Positions 11,464 through 23,882 of a stretch of DNA of 64,000 bases are shown piece after piece (position 1 is the first letter of the stretch; the number at the start of each line of letters is the position of its first letter). The stretch is from Phaffia rhodozyma (Eukaryota; Basidiomycota; Tremellomycetes; Cystofilobasidiales; Mrakiaceae). The stretch is from contig JACGZH010000011.1 of the NCBI GenBank assembly GCA_014706385.1, positions 744,001 to 808,000 on the forward strand. The letters are read 5' to 3'. The notes beneath the pieces are model-generated. The model was given only the letters and a program-made list of their open reading frames with translations. It had not been told where the DNA came from and searched no databases. A program made the translations under genes and the position numbers.

Positions 11464-12435
11464 GGTGACATTTAATAAAAATTAAAAAGATTCAAACAAA
11501 AGAACAGTTTAGCGGCCATGATGATTATTACTGAAATAAAATGGTGAACATGGACTTTTTGTTCTGGCACTTGTTCCCAATCAAGTCCTCACTAGTTTCC
11601 CAAGACTGAATACAGATCATCCAGGTATTTTTGTGAAATGAATTGTGAACAAGGAAGACAGAGAGGAGATTGAGCCAGAATATTCATGGTTCTCAGAAAG
11701 AACCCTTGAGACTCCGCGCAGAAATGGAAATCTAAGGGTGTTGCCTAGAGAAGAAATAACAAACCACTGTTGAACCCATGTCAAGACTGCTGAAATTCAA
11801 TTATTTTCGTGATTCAGTGCCGAGATGAACCAACTAGAACGACCAAAGATACATCGACGAGTAGATTTTTCTCAATCGGCCGGGAGATCCGCCTGCAAAG
11901 AAACGTTCGTACAGGGTGTGAATAGGGTTCTAAGGCATATCTGTGGTTCTGATCAGGCGTTCGGTCCGGTCTCCAAGAGAAAACCAGAAAAAAATCGCAG
12001 GCCATCGTCGGCGAGACGAAATCTTGCTTAGCCAATGCCTGATGTGCCGTCCTCTAAAATGTGTCTATCATCGGCTGTCTTTCCTCTTATTTTTCTAGTC
12101 TTCCCATCTTCTCTTTTTGATAAATGAACAAGAACCAGGATCGACTAAGACCGAGGGACAAACTATAGGATTTGAAGAGAAGAGAGAAAGGAAGATGTAA
12201 ATATAGAGAGAAGCGAACTGAGGTTGCCTCGTTTGCGCCAGTCAGGATTGGCCATCACGCCAGATTACGTTTCACCCGCGAATTCTGCCCGGCTCAATCC
12301 GTCCACATCCACCCAACCCTGACCCATCACTCTGATCTGAACGAATCGATCTTTCATCTTTGTCAGTGACTCAAACACAACAAACAGAACTTTATCTCAG
12401 GTGTCTTGATTTCAAGTAGTTCGGAAAAGTTCATC
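11464..12435. other. Intergenic region upstream of frataxin
   Basis: About 970 bp with only short unsupported reading frames. It contains the tRNA upstream flank and the presumed frataxin promoter. Confidence 0.4.
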
Positions 12436-13730
12436 ATGCTCAACATCTCGACGTCTCTCATTCGACCTCGAGTCCCATTCTCTTTTTCTCTGTCATCGTC
12501 CCCGTCCGCACCGCGTGCGATTACATCCCTCGCCCGGCGAACGACCTCATCTTCCTCTGCTCTCCCCATAAGAATCTCCTCTCCGAATGTTAGGATCTCA
12601 TCCGTGCATATGCAATTGCCTACAGGAAGAACTCCTCTGTCAAGAACGTACTCGGTCTTTCCTCCACAAGGACCTGCTTCGTGAGTTTTTCTTTTAAAGT
12701 TTGTCTGTCTTCTCTACGAACGAGAGAACACGTCTGTCTATCCATCTCGATCGATCATTAATCTAATGGATCTGTTTATTTTATTTTATTATCAACTCCC
12801 TGCGGGTGATCCATTCACGCTTGGAAAATGTGTACGACCGGATGAGTGAGCAGGGAATTGACGGAGGCAAAGTACCATCAGTTATCAGATATAACGATGA
12901 ACACTCTTCATGATGATCTGGAGGAATTAGTTGAAGGTGAGGATGGAGCAGAAGGCGGATGGGAAGTCGAGTATTCTGTGAGTTCTCATGTTATAATTTA
13001 AATCCGTCGTTGTCATACGGGGAGAGGGCGTGTGTTCTTTTTTGGACATGAGTAGAGGTCATGTTCCTTGCCTTTCGGCCAAGGACGGATAGAAGGGCGC
13101 ATGTCGTGCTGGGTGGTTGATCATCACAAAATAGAACAAAGGAGGAATGTCTGAATGAAACGATCTTCTAAAATCGTTTTCTGCTTGCTTTAATTTGTTA
13201 CCCAAACACCATCGTGCTGGCCTTTCTCTTCATGTTGTTCTCAGACATCGATGTGTGGGAAAGGATGTCTTCTTGATTCTTGTCAAGAGCCCGTGTGCGT
13301 GCGTATGTCGCTCGATGACTGAAGCTGACTTTATGTTTTGGCCTAATCTCCACTCGTCAAAACTGCTCGCTCGGTGACCACAGAGTGGAGTACTAACGCT
13401 CAGTATGGGCGAACATGGGACGTACGTCATCAACAAACAGCCACCAAACAAACAGATTTGGCTCTCCAGTCCCGTCAGGTTCGTGCGCTTCTGTTCAGTA
13501 TCCCCTCTGTTGTAGCTCTGCTAGGAGAAACTGGTTGTAAAATAAATAGTGTCTAATCTCTCCCACTCTCTCCCATTCTCAACTCAACGCACACAAACAG
13601 CGGCCCAAAACGATTTGACTTTGAACCCGAGGGAGACAAGTGGGTGTATACCAGAGACGGAACGGTGCTGAAAGAGCTGCTGGACACCGAGCTGAGCGCG
13701 ATGGTTGGTCGAGCTGTGGAAGTGTTATGA
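12436..13730 (+). CDS. YFH1: Frataxin, mitochondrial iron-sulfur assembly factor
   Basis: Frataxin acts in the mitochondrial matrix as an allosteric activator of the Nfs1-Isd11-Isu cysteine desulfurase complex and in iron handling. There are four exons: 12436-12680, 12854-12977, 13384-13478 and 13601-13730, about 197 residues. Residues 1-80 are Ser/Arg-rich and lack acidic residues, a matrix-targeting presequence. The mature fold starts at [20 protein letters not shown], with the acidic ridge ([12 protein letters not shown]). It continues with [20 protein letters not shown] and [18 protein letters not shown], the nearly invariant frataxin core, and ends VGRAVEVL. All splice phases agree. Length is typical for fungi. 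Confidence 0.95.
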
Positions 13731-14032
13731 ATGAAAAGTCAAGTTTCTCCCAGAAAATAGAAAGAACACCAAGTCGTCTGTCGATGGCTGTGGGTCGATT
13801 ACGTAATCCGACCGGCATTGTCTTGGCGCGCTTCGGTTCGGTTCGCCTCCGGGGATAATAAAAAGGCTTGGTAGAAAGAGCGCACCTTTTTTGGCTTCAT
13901 ATAAACGGTTCATCAGCTTTGGTTGGGATTCATTTGGTGTTCTGTCGGGTACATCCACCTTCAAACTTTTGCCACAAGAACATTGTTCCGGAGAGACAGT
14001 CTTTAGCCGATTCTTCATTGAAACACTCACAA

Positions 14033-17000
14033 ATGGGACGATTCGCACTCAGCAGGTCAGGTTGGAGGAACCTCATCTGTTCAGGTTATATATGCATTCT
14101 ATTTACCTTGCTTGCTCAACCAGCCAAAGGTCTGTTCATACCGTTCTCTTCTTTCTCTCTTCATCGTTCTCTCTGAGTTTTGAGATGTGGCAAGTTCTAT
14201 GAACACCCGATCTGGTCATACAGTCTTGGCAGGCTGACGATTCGTTTGATCAATTCACACTGCCTTTCGTCTCTCTATATCTCATGACGCTTCAATCTTG
14301 GCCCGCGCGTTTATGAAATTGACCTTGGTCGTGTCTATACGTGCATTCTTATTCTATGATTTCGTTCGGGACCCACCTCTTGTCCCAGCTTCCTTTCATC
14401 ATAACTCTCCCCTTGTCCGGGTGCATCAACCACGGACTTCTCGGTTGGAGATCCTTCCCCGTTGGCAACCACTCGAGTCAACAAGACGCAGATCCACTCC
14501 TGTTTATAGACGAGCAGCCGACACACCTGAGGAGAACGATCTCGGGTTTGAAGATTGGTGGAGGACGACGGTCGATCTGGAAGACGGCACGGAGCTTTAC
14601 ATTCACCTTGTATGTCGTTCGATCGAGGTCGACTTTCTTCTGAATTCTCGTTCATTTTATTGTATTCTACAGAGTGCTCAACTTGCGTCAATCATGTTTC
14701 TTGTTTCCTTACTTTTTGCGATCTTGATTAGAAACCAAGCAGAAACCTAATTCACCCTCAGGCATCCATGCTGACTACGGACCCCCTAACAAATACGCCT
14801 GTATCTACTCCTCTCGATCGGACATCGATCCTTGCCTTCTCCGGTTCCGTCTACTCTGATCGACGTACATCTGATCGAAAATGGGCGGAGGATCGCACAC
14901 GGTCGTTCTCGTCTTTTGGACACGACAAAGATTATCCCACCGACCCCGAGTCTTCAGGCTGGGCAAGATTTCTCGTCCGACCCATCACCAACTCGGATCA
15001 ATCTGCGCTCGGCAGAGTCTTTGAAGGCGCGTTCACACACAACGGAGGAATTCACAACGTTCTCTCTCGAGAAACTTATAATCTCCATCGGCGCAATGGG
15101 GACGTTCAGCTGCTTGATCATGACCAAGGTCGAGCTGATGCGTCACAAATGGTCATCTTCAAGGATTCTGGTTACGAACAGAGTATCTCGGAAGTCCCTT
15201 CTTCAGGATGCATGCACGACAAATTAGACTTCAACACAAACAACACACACCCGGTATATACCGCGCCAAGGTCATCATCTCTAGAGGAGAATTGGGATCA
15301 AAATGATCCTTGGTGGGTGAAGAGTTCAATGGATCAGAAAGACAGTTGGAGAGTCAGGCGGGATCTGGATCTTGACATCACCGGTCTAGGTTCGTTACAA
15401 GCGAGACAAGACGTTCCAGTATCTGGGACTGTAGAGTACGTCTACCTTCGGAGTTAATTTTTTTGTATTTTAGAATGTGTTCTGATCTCTTGGGCGAATA
15501 TATCTGACACCATACCTCTCTCTCTCGTTCTCTAGCTACTCTGGCACTATCGGTCAAACCACGGGATGCGTCAAGGAACAACGTGTTGTTTACAGTACGT
15601 TTACGTTCCCATGGTTAAATATATACATCTTGCAGATGATCTAACGTCAACTGTGCTTGAAACAGCTGGTGTTGCTGCCGATTGTGCTTACGTTGGAGCC
15701 TACGGATCTGTCGAAGAGGCTAGGCAAGCCATCGTAAGGACATGAACTCCTTCCTCCATCTCATCAAATTGTTTTCGCTGACACGAATCTCGTTTCTGGT
15801 CCATCTAAATGGGGCTGAAGCTTAACAACTGGAATACCGCTTCTGCGCTCTATCGTCAGACTTTCAACATCTCCCTCGGCATTTCTACTATCTTCATTCC
15901 CTCGAACCCTTTAACGGACTGTCCTACTTCAGCGTCCTCTGGATCGACCGAGCCATGGAATCTTGCTTGTTCGGCCTCGACCGATTTGAACAGCCGACTC
16001 AGCTTATTCAGCGCATGGAGAGGGGCATCCGAGAGATCGGGCGATGACCTAGGACTTTGGCATCTCATGAGCGGCTGCAGGACAGGAAGCGAGGTTGGAG
16101 TCGCTTGGTTAGGGCAGGTGTGCGTTTCCAGTGTCAGTGTTCTTATTTAGCTTCAAGAATCTCCATCAGTTGAGACTGTCGTGCTGATAAGGAGGATTTC
16201 TTCTAAACAAATCTTGACCGTATGCACTCATAGGCTAGAAACCAAGGCTCTTCTGGGGTCGTCTCAGGAACAGCCGTCTCAACTAATGGTGCGACAGAAT
16301 GGCAGGTGAGTCACCTCTTCCTTTGACTTGTATGCGCTTGACTATTCGTTGCGGACTGACTGACTGACGTCTGGGCTCCTCTCAATGTGTTGAAGATTGT
16401 CGCCCATGAGACCGGTCATAATTTCGGAGGTGAATACACATCATTCTGTTTATTGACCCTTGATTCAATTCACCAAGTAGAGGTTTCTGTTCAGTTTTAT
16501 AACATCTTACTCAATTTCTTCGGTCTACAGCGATCCATGATTGCGCATCTGGGTGTTCCCTGGGTCAAACAACTTGTTGCCCGCTCTCAGTTAGCCAATG
16601 CAATGCCGACGGCCAGGTTCGTTCCCTCCCTTCTGTTATCATTGCTGCCGTGGCCCTTCCACTGCGTGTCTGATGGCGTCAACATTATGTATGTTTACTT
16701 GATTTGTTCACTTTACAGTATCTGATGAGTCCAGTTTCGTCTAGAGGCGAAACAGTGTTCTCGCCATGTAGTATTGGCAACGTGCGCCCTTGAACTTGTT
16801 TCTTCATTCTCAATCTATCTTCATCAGCATGTCGCTGACACCAAATATTTATATTGTTCCGATGGGTCTCTCGATTCTCTGTTGTTCTTTCTAGATCTGC
16901 TCGGTCATAGGCAACAAAGCGATCGACCTGTCTTGCCTCAAACAACCTGGATCGACCGATGTCATCTCTCTTCAGCAGGTGTGTGCACAACTATTACCGG

Positions 17001-18631
17001 AGAAAACATACCTTGTCTCGAGTTTCATCGCTGACCGGCTCTTCATGGCTATATCCTACTGCTACTCTAGTGTGGTAATGGAATACTTGAGCCTGGGGAA
17101 GATTGCGATCCTGGATCGAACGCAACTTCTGCCTGTTGCGACCCTGCCAGTAAATCATTCTTTCTCCCCTTCTCTTGTATCTGAGGTCGAAGATATCTCC
17201 AGAAGATAGACACTAATCATAACGAACAACTACAGCTTGCAAGTTCAGAACAGGGGCAGTATGCGACCCAACGTCCGCCGCGTGCTGTACAGAAACCTGT
17301 CAATATGCATCTTCATCCGTCGTCTGCCGGCCAGCTCAAGGTGAATGCGACATTCAAGAGACCTGCACTGGGAACAGTTCGTCTTGCCCGACAGATAGAA
17401 CGGTAGACGATCGTAAGTAGGAATCTTCTGTCCAGATTTTTGCAACATGCAATCTTCTTTCTTGTGGGTTGCTTCTTTGTCATCAAGAACTTATCGGCAT
17501 GCTTGTTTCTTTAGGAACGTCGTGTGGGACCTCAGGTCAAGGTTTGACGTGCGCCTCTGGCGTCTGCACATCGCGAGATCGTTAGTACCTGATTTTGGCC
17601 TCTGCGTTCTCTGAACTTGAATAGTGTTTTCACTGACAGGATTTTTCAATCGTCTCCTTTCCTTTTCTTCTTCAAAATACAGTACAATGTAAACTGGCCG
17701 GGATGGATTACAAGCTAGATAGGGCGTGTTCGAGCTTGCCTGTAGGAACGAGTTCTTGTTCGCTGACATGCCAAGCGCCTGGTAGTATCAACACTTGCGT
17801 TGTGCGTGTCTCTCTATCATCATTCTGTTTCCCTGACTCTGTCGCGTCTTACCATCTGAAGTTCCTCCAAGATGTTGTACTGATTTATCTCACATGCGTT
17901 CTACCTTCCAGTCTTTAAACTCACACTTCTTGGATGGAACCGCCTGTGGATATAGCGGAACATGCCAGAACGGATCATGCGCCGGCCAGAGTGGGCTGGA
18001 ATCCGCAAAGGGCTGGTGTAAGTATTGTCATTACACTGTCCCAATTTCGTTTTTACAATGATGGGTCTGCTGTGTCTAAAGCTCCTTCTTTGTTTTTGTT
18101 TCGTCTTAGATCGAGACCATCTGAATATAGCAATTCGTGAGTCTTGACAGAGGAAAAGATTGTGTTTGCTCCACTTCTGCTTAAGGATGTCTGACCAAAC
18201 GTTTTCTTGTGGTTTGTTATCTCGGACGTGATCCCCAGCTGTCACTGTTGTCGTTGGTCTCATCGTCCTTGCAATAATCTTCAGTGTCGCCAGGTGTATA
18301 TGTGGATGTGGGTCGCGCAAGAAAAAGGGTAGAAGAGCGGTCCTAGTGACAGATACACATCCCCCTATGTAAGCCCACAGACAAGAACCTCTTTCTTGTT
18401 CTGTTTCGTTTGAACACGAGTTTCATCTTGAGACCGATCTGCTAAGCACTGATTATCGTATTCGATAGGTACCCTCAAACACGGCCTTACGCTGCCTCAG
18501 GTAATATAGGATTCCCACCTAGCGCTCAACAAGCTCCCCCACCTCGATGGGTTGATCCTGAAATGTACAATGGGCCGAATGCATATGGTGGCAGTGGTGA
18601 CTCACGACAACCGTATGGTGTTCGGCATTGA
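14033..18631 (+). CDS. ADAM-type membrane-anchored zinc metalloprotease
   Basis: An adamalysin/reprolysin (M12B) protease, secreted and membrane-tethered. Exon 1 encodes a signal peptide (NLICSGYICILFTLLAQPAK). A prodomain follows (exons 14389-14609 and 14732-15435, with LHLKPS-like IHLKPSRNLIHPQ). The catalytic domain includes GVAADCAYVGAYGSVEEAR, LYRQTFNISLGI, GLWHLMSGCRTG and VGVAWLGQ. The zinc site HETGHNFGAIHDC (HExxHxxGxxHD) spans the 16395/16532 exons, and the Met-turn is YLMSP. Then come a disintegrin-like domain (CGNGILEPGEDCDPG, about 17070-17400), a Cys-rich domain, one TM helix (VTVVVGLIVLAIIFSVA, about 18240) and a short basic, Pro-rich cytoplasmic tail ending RQPYGVRH. Around 20 exons. 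All catalytic residues are present, so it should be active. Substrate unknown. Confidence 0.9.
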
Positions 18632-19152
18632 GACGATCGATCAGCAATATCGGTTTTTATTTTAATTCTCAAATCTTCTTTTTTTTCGTTTCCTTCAATC
18701 TTTTCTCTTTTGTTTTGTCTGGAATGTCTGCCTCTCTGTCTTTCCTTCTTTTTTTCCCCTTTGCTTCCCATGGACTTCACTTAGAGCACGCCCGGGCTCG
18801 TTCTCTCGCATATCCTGCTACCTAGTTCATCTATGTTCATCACCGCACCCTGTCCGCCGCCGTTGCTAATCTTCGGAGTTTCCTTCCCTCCGTTTCGCTG
18901 GCTTGTGCATTTCTGTTGATCCTTTTCGACGATCTCTTCTCCTCTACCCTGTACTCATTTTCTCTCATACACACATACACACACGTCCATTGGTTTCCCT
19001 GTATGCGCATCTTTGTATCAATATTTTATTTTATTTGTTTTTCCAATGAGAGAATGTCTCCAATCGACTACCACATTGACGAATAGATATGGCCAAACTG
19101 GGCTATACCCAGGAGAGATTGAGAAGAAGATCGAGAGAGAAAGACAGAGCAT
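18632..19152. other. Convergent 3' region
   Basis: About 520 bp between the ADAM gene and the p24 gene ends, T-rich and pyrimidine-rich with a short ACACATACACACAC run near 18970. No gene seen; both 3' UTRs are expected here. Confidence 0.4.
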
Positions 19153-21166
19153 TTAATCGATCAGGTACTTTCGCTTGAAGAAGGACCGGAGGTGCAGAAT
19201 CTAAGTGTATCCGATAACAACAATACACGCATATACACAAAAGAAATCATCAAATGCTTGAGTATCTCTTGACCGAAAACTAGAGAGAAAAAAAAAGAAG
19301 AGACAAACCTGCCAAACGCCGAGTCCTAGAAGAGTGCAGAGTGTTAAGAGGCTGAAATATTGTATCCTCTGGTTCGACGATTCTATCGAATTATTTGAAG
19401 AACAATTTTCGTTTCAAGAAAAGGTAAATCTTGAGTACTGCTGTCAATTTTTTATCCATCAGCAGATTTGAAGGACGAACCATTGGTGTTTCTCATTATA
19501 GCCTCTCTTCGCTGGACTATTTGATACCGACCAGAAGAACACAAATCAAAGATTAATCAGCTGTCGTATCATCTTCCTTCTAAATTCTACTTCGGAAGAG
19601 ACCAAACATACGGTAGGCAAGTTCATCGACGATCTCCTTTACAACACCTTCGAGTTTCCTCATCTCAACTTCCAGCGTTGAGAGAGATTCCTGGTTGGCG
19701 ATCGCACTTTAAAACGCGAGAGGGGAAAAGAGCCGAGAAGGGCAACGTTATTGAGCGAATTCGCTCTTAGATGGAAGACTAATATCATACAGAAGGTGAA
19801 AGGGACTCACTTGAAATCAGTAGCTTCCGCTCCAATGTCTGTCTCGAGATCGATGGTCTTGATATAGTTGAATTGCGGGGGTGCCTCTGAATGTTATGAA
19901 AAGAAAAAGAAAGAGGAGAGCAACGATAAGGTATCAATATACGAGCTGATGAAATCCATCAAACATCATGAAGGCAATTAAATGAGGCTCAGAAGGGGCG
20001 CCCAGAAGGCTTGAACAACGATATCTCCACTTGATGAGCGCGACAAGGCAACCAAAATCTTAATTGCGTTCATGACCCTATACCTTCTCGTCTGCTGAAC
20101 CCGCCCAAGGTATTCTGTTCCCTCACACGACCTCTGAAATCTGCTGAATGTCTTCTCCCCGGAAGGTTACATCTGCCGTTCCCTTCCTCCCTCTCCCCTC
20201 ATACTTTTAAACCTTCAAGATCCGCAAGAACAGTAGACAGAGAAGAACAAAACGGAGCGAAGGATGGAAGAAAAGAACACTTACTTTGATCGAGATAGTT
20301 TTTGAAGCAGACCCCAACCTCTGCGTTCTCATGGGTAGTGATCGCCAGTCTAGTCTCCCCCTGAATGTTTTTCTTTGCCAGATAGATATTCCCATTATGA
20401 GATCCATCTCGAATCTCGATATCCACCCTCTGCTGAGGTCTGTTGGTCAACGTTTCCGAGAGAACGAAACCAGGCGCGGTCAGATTCCAGCTTTGTCACA
20501 CAGGTGACTGACAGCGGATTTCAGTAAAGAAAAATACGGTTGAACAAAGGACGAACCCGGGTCCGACGTTGGTGGTAACAATCACCAATGAATCTGATAT
20601 TCACACCCGAGAAAAGGATGGGGGAGGCGAGAAGAAGGACAAGGAAACAACGGTAATCGTTTTCGAATGAACAGAATGAAGATGGTGCGAAGAGAAGCAA
20701 ATCATTCAGGAGATGGTCAGCTCGCCTTGTCCAGCTCGGGTCAACCCTGACGTCTCTTGTCAGAGAATAGACAAGAAAAGAAGAACGAAAACCAGACGCA
20801 CGGGCATTTGCATAGTTCCAGATGCATTCTGATCCGTTCGGAAAGAGACATGAAGCAAGTTGAGGTTGAAAGAAGCGTAAAAGAGGATGAGATCAGAGGT
20901 CAGCTTTCATTCACTTTCATGAGCAAGACAGACAGCCATCGTCATGAGACTCTCGCCATCTGCCCTCAATCTCTCTGTACTCTGCCCCTTGTTTCGCAAA
21001 CATCGTAAGAACTGATGGCGGAACAAGCAGCACGGGAAAGCACATAAAGAGACGTACTGGAGCTAGGGTACAGCTCTGCCTTGAGATCGAACTTGATTGC
21101 TCTTGCGAAAGAGGCAAACGCGAGGAAGGACAGCAAGAGAATCGAGACGCGTATCGAGAGGACCAT
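19153..21166 (-). CDS. ERV25: p24-family (emp24/gp25L) ER-Golgi cargo receptor, Erv25/TMED10-like
   Basis: A type I membrane protein of COPII/COPI vesicles that sorts cargo such as GPI-anchored proteins. The signal peptide (MVLSIRVSILLLSFLAFASF) is followed by AIKFDLKAELYP. The GOLD domain comes from small exons: KCIWNYANA (about 20802-20828), LVIVTTNVGPG (about 20562-20600) and RVDIEIRDGSHNGNIYLAKK through VGVCFKNYLDQ (about 20284-20445). Then come KAPPQFNYIKTIDLETD, a coiled coil (LEVEMRKLEGVVKEIVDELA) and QRREAIMRNTNESSNQRI. The TM helix is YFSLLTLCTLLGLGVWQ and the cytoplasmic tail HLRSFFKRKYLID, with the FF and dibasic trafficking signals. The exon(s) between the signal-peptide exon and KCIWNY were not resolved. 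One intron (about 19887-20283) is unusually long for this window. Confidence 0.88.
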
Positions 21167-21860
21167 GATGATACTTTTTTTCGGATGTGATTCTCTGTCT
21201 TTCGACGAGTAATTTCGCTGAGTTTATTTAGAAGAAGCTGCTGGGCCAGCCAAAGAAAAACACGGGCAAGCCAGGTAGGTGTTGTAGGATCTTCTGCTCG
21301 ATGTCAGGGAGAAGTAGATGGTGATGTGTTGGCCGTTAGACTTGGAGGAAGCCGCTCAGAGAGGCTAGAAAGCCAAGGCTGGATGGGCGAAAAGGCCAGA
21401 TTTGCCCAAGTTGGGCTTCTCTTTTGGGGTCTAATCGGGGGTCTAATCGGCGGCCCGTTCAAGCTACCTGCTGCTACAGCCTGTCACACATCCCATGTTG
21501 TCTTCCTTGTTGGAAGAGATCCGTTCTTATCAGGATCATTTGCTTCTGAAGTGTCAACAGTTTGTCTCCAAGACGGATCGCGCGGTCAGTGGCAGACATG
21601 GGAACGAGAGTGAAGAGAACCAAGAAGAGCCGCATATGACCATGTACAAGAAAGGGTAATCATGACCAGATGAAGCAAGGGGAATAGATATTGGTCCCAA
21701 AGAGGGGGAATATAAAGGAAACGAAAAGAAGACGTAAAGAAAACAGAGAAAGCGGGAGCGAAAGAGATTGGATGAAAGTAGAGGGAAAGATCAGGTTTAA
21801 ACTTAGAAAATGTGAAGTGGTGAGGCATCAAACGCGATGGATGAAATAACGATCGCTCGA
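21167..21860. other. Intergenic region between p24 start and tubulin end
   Basis: About 690 bp holding the p24 promoter and the tubulin 3' UTR. A tandem GGGGTCTAATC / GGGGGTCTAATC duplication sits at about 21426-21448. No gene is supported. Confidence 0.4.
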
Positions 21861-23882
21861 TTAGAACTCTCCCTCCTCCTCCTCGGCATCGGCCGAGTCG
21901 ACTCCGACCTCTTCGTAGTCCTTCTCTGTAGGATTCATAAAAAGAAAAGAAAAGAAAAAAAAAGACAGAGGAGGAAAACAGTCAGTGAACGGATTTGGAC
22001 CAAATATCAACATTTGCGTTTGATAAAACTAGAAACGAACCCAAAGCGGCCAAGTCCTCTCGGGCCTCGGAGAATTCACCCTCCTCCATACCCTCTCCGA
22101 CGTACCAGTGGACGAAAGCTCGCTTGGAGTAGAGCAAATCGAACTTCTGGTCCAATCGGGCCCAGGCAGACGCGATGGCGGTTGTGTTGGAAAGCATGCA
22201 GAGGGATCGGGACACCTTGACAGTATCTCCTCCGGGAACGACCGCGGGGGGCTCGTTGCAGATACCGAGCTTGAAACCGGTCGGGCACCAATCGACGAAC
22301 TGGATGGTTCGCTTGGTCTTGATGGAAGCGATGGCGGCGTTGCAATCCTTGGGGACGACATCACCTCGGAAAAGCAAGCAGCAGGCAATGTACTTGCCCT
22401 GTCGGGGATCGCACATGACCATCTGGTTCGAGGTCTCGAAGCACGAGTAGGTCATCTCAGAGACAGAGTTCTGCTCGTGGAAGGCCTTGTCGGCAGAAAG
22501 GATGGGAGCGTAGGTGGCAAGAGGGAAATGGATTCGGGGGAAGGGCACCAAGTTGGTCTGGAACTCATTCAAGTCGACGTTAAGGGATCCATCGAATCGC
22601 AAGGAGGCGGTGATAGAAGAGACGACCTGGGCGATCAACCTGTTGAGGTTGTTGTAGGTAGGAGACTGGATACCGAGGTTTCGTCGGCAGATCTCGTAGA
22701 TGGCCTCGTTGTCGACCATGAAAGAACAGTCGGAGTGCTCCAAGGTGGTGTGGGTGGTCAACACCGAGTTGTAAGGCTCGACAACAGAGTTGGACACCTT
22801 GGGGGCAGGGTAGACCGAGAACTCGAGCTTGGACTTCTTACCGTAATCGGCAGAGAGTCGCTCGAGAAGAAGAGCTCCGAAACCGGAACCGGTTCCTCCA
22901 CCGAACGAGTGGAAGACAAAGAATCCCTGGAGACCGGAACAGTTGTCGGCCAAGTTTCTGACTCGGTCAAGGACAGTGTCGATAAGATCTTTACCGATAG
23001 TGTAGTGTCCTCGGGCGTCTGGACAGAATCGACGCACAAATGGGTAATAAAGAGAGACAATGAGAACCCTATAGCAGGACAACCAGGGACATAAATGTGA
23101 GTTGGATACGAACAGTTGTTGGCGGCATCCTCCTTTCCAGAGATAAGAGTCTGGGGGTGGAAGAGATTCTTGTAGGCTCCGGTTCGGACCTCGTCGATGA
23201 CATTGGGCTCGAGATCAACCTGTTGATGGAGATGGAAATCGCAAGTACTTAGTTAGTAAGGATTGCTCGAACATCCCTCGCATGTCACAAGGACCGTTTC
23301 GAGGAGTAGAACAAGACAAAAGGGCTGAACGTACGTAGAGGGATCGAGGAACGTGCTTTCCGGATCCGGTCTCGGAGAAGAAAGTGGAGAATCCGTCGTC
23401 GTTGGCCGAAGGAGATCCCTCCATGATTCGACCATCAGGCTAGTTAGCGGTTATGCACGAAGAGGTAAGGGTTACGAGATGATCAGCACGTAGGACAAGG
23501 TTTTTTTAAATAAATAAAAAAGAGCTCTGGTGATGCATTCGTGGCAATCCATGCAGAAGAGATGTATCCTTCTCAAAGGCGCATATACCCAGGGCTGAGT
23601 AGAGACAGAGAACATCAAGAAGAAGAAAGCATCACGACAACTTACGCTCAATCCGTGCTCGAGGGTGTAAAGCTCCCAGCAGGCGTTACCGATCTGGACA
23701 CCAGCCTGTCCACTGTTGATTCAAGATGGAAGCATGTGGGTGATAGGGAAGGAGAAGGAGACAGGAACGGTGAGATCGAATGCAAGAGAAGATGGGGGAG
23801 AGGCGAAACAAAGACAGCTTTTCCAAAGACTGGGCTGATGTAGACGAGGGACGTACACGTGGATGGAAATGACTTCACGCAT
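21861..23882 (-). CDS. TUB1: Alpha-tubulin
   Basis: GTP-binding subunit of the alpha/beta heterodimer of microtubules. Six exons: 23857-23882, 23646-23712, 23335-23439, 23114-23219, 22041-23018 and 21861-21925. Full length, starting [20 protein letters not shown]. It carries the tubulin GTP signature [31 protein letters not shown] and the loop [14 protein letters not shown]. The C-terminal acidic tail ends DAEEEEGEF; a terminal aromatic after Glu is typical of fungal alpha-tubulins. Splice phases all agree. Arginine codons are almost all CGA, a strong bias (see findings). The first exon encodes only about 8.7 codons, as in many fungal tubulin genes. Confidence 0.97.

Noticed and set aside
21326..21613. 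95-residue plus frame between p24 and tubulin
   Set aside because: Sits in the p24 promoter/tubulin 3' region without family resemblance.
22108..23094. 328-residue plus-strand frame opposite alpha-tubulin
   Set aside because: It is an antisense shadow caused by strong codon bias; alpha-tubulin on the minus strand is certain.
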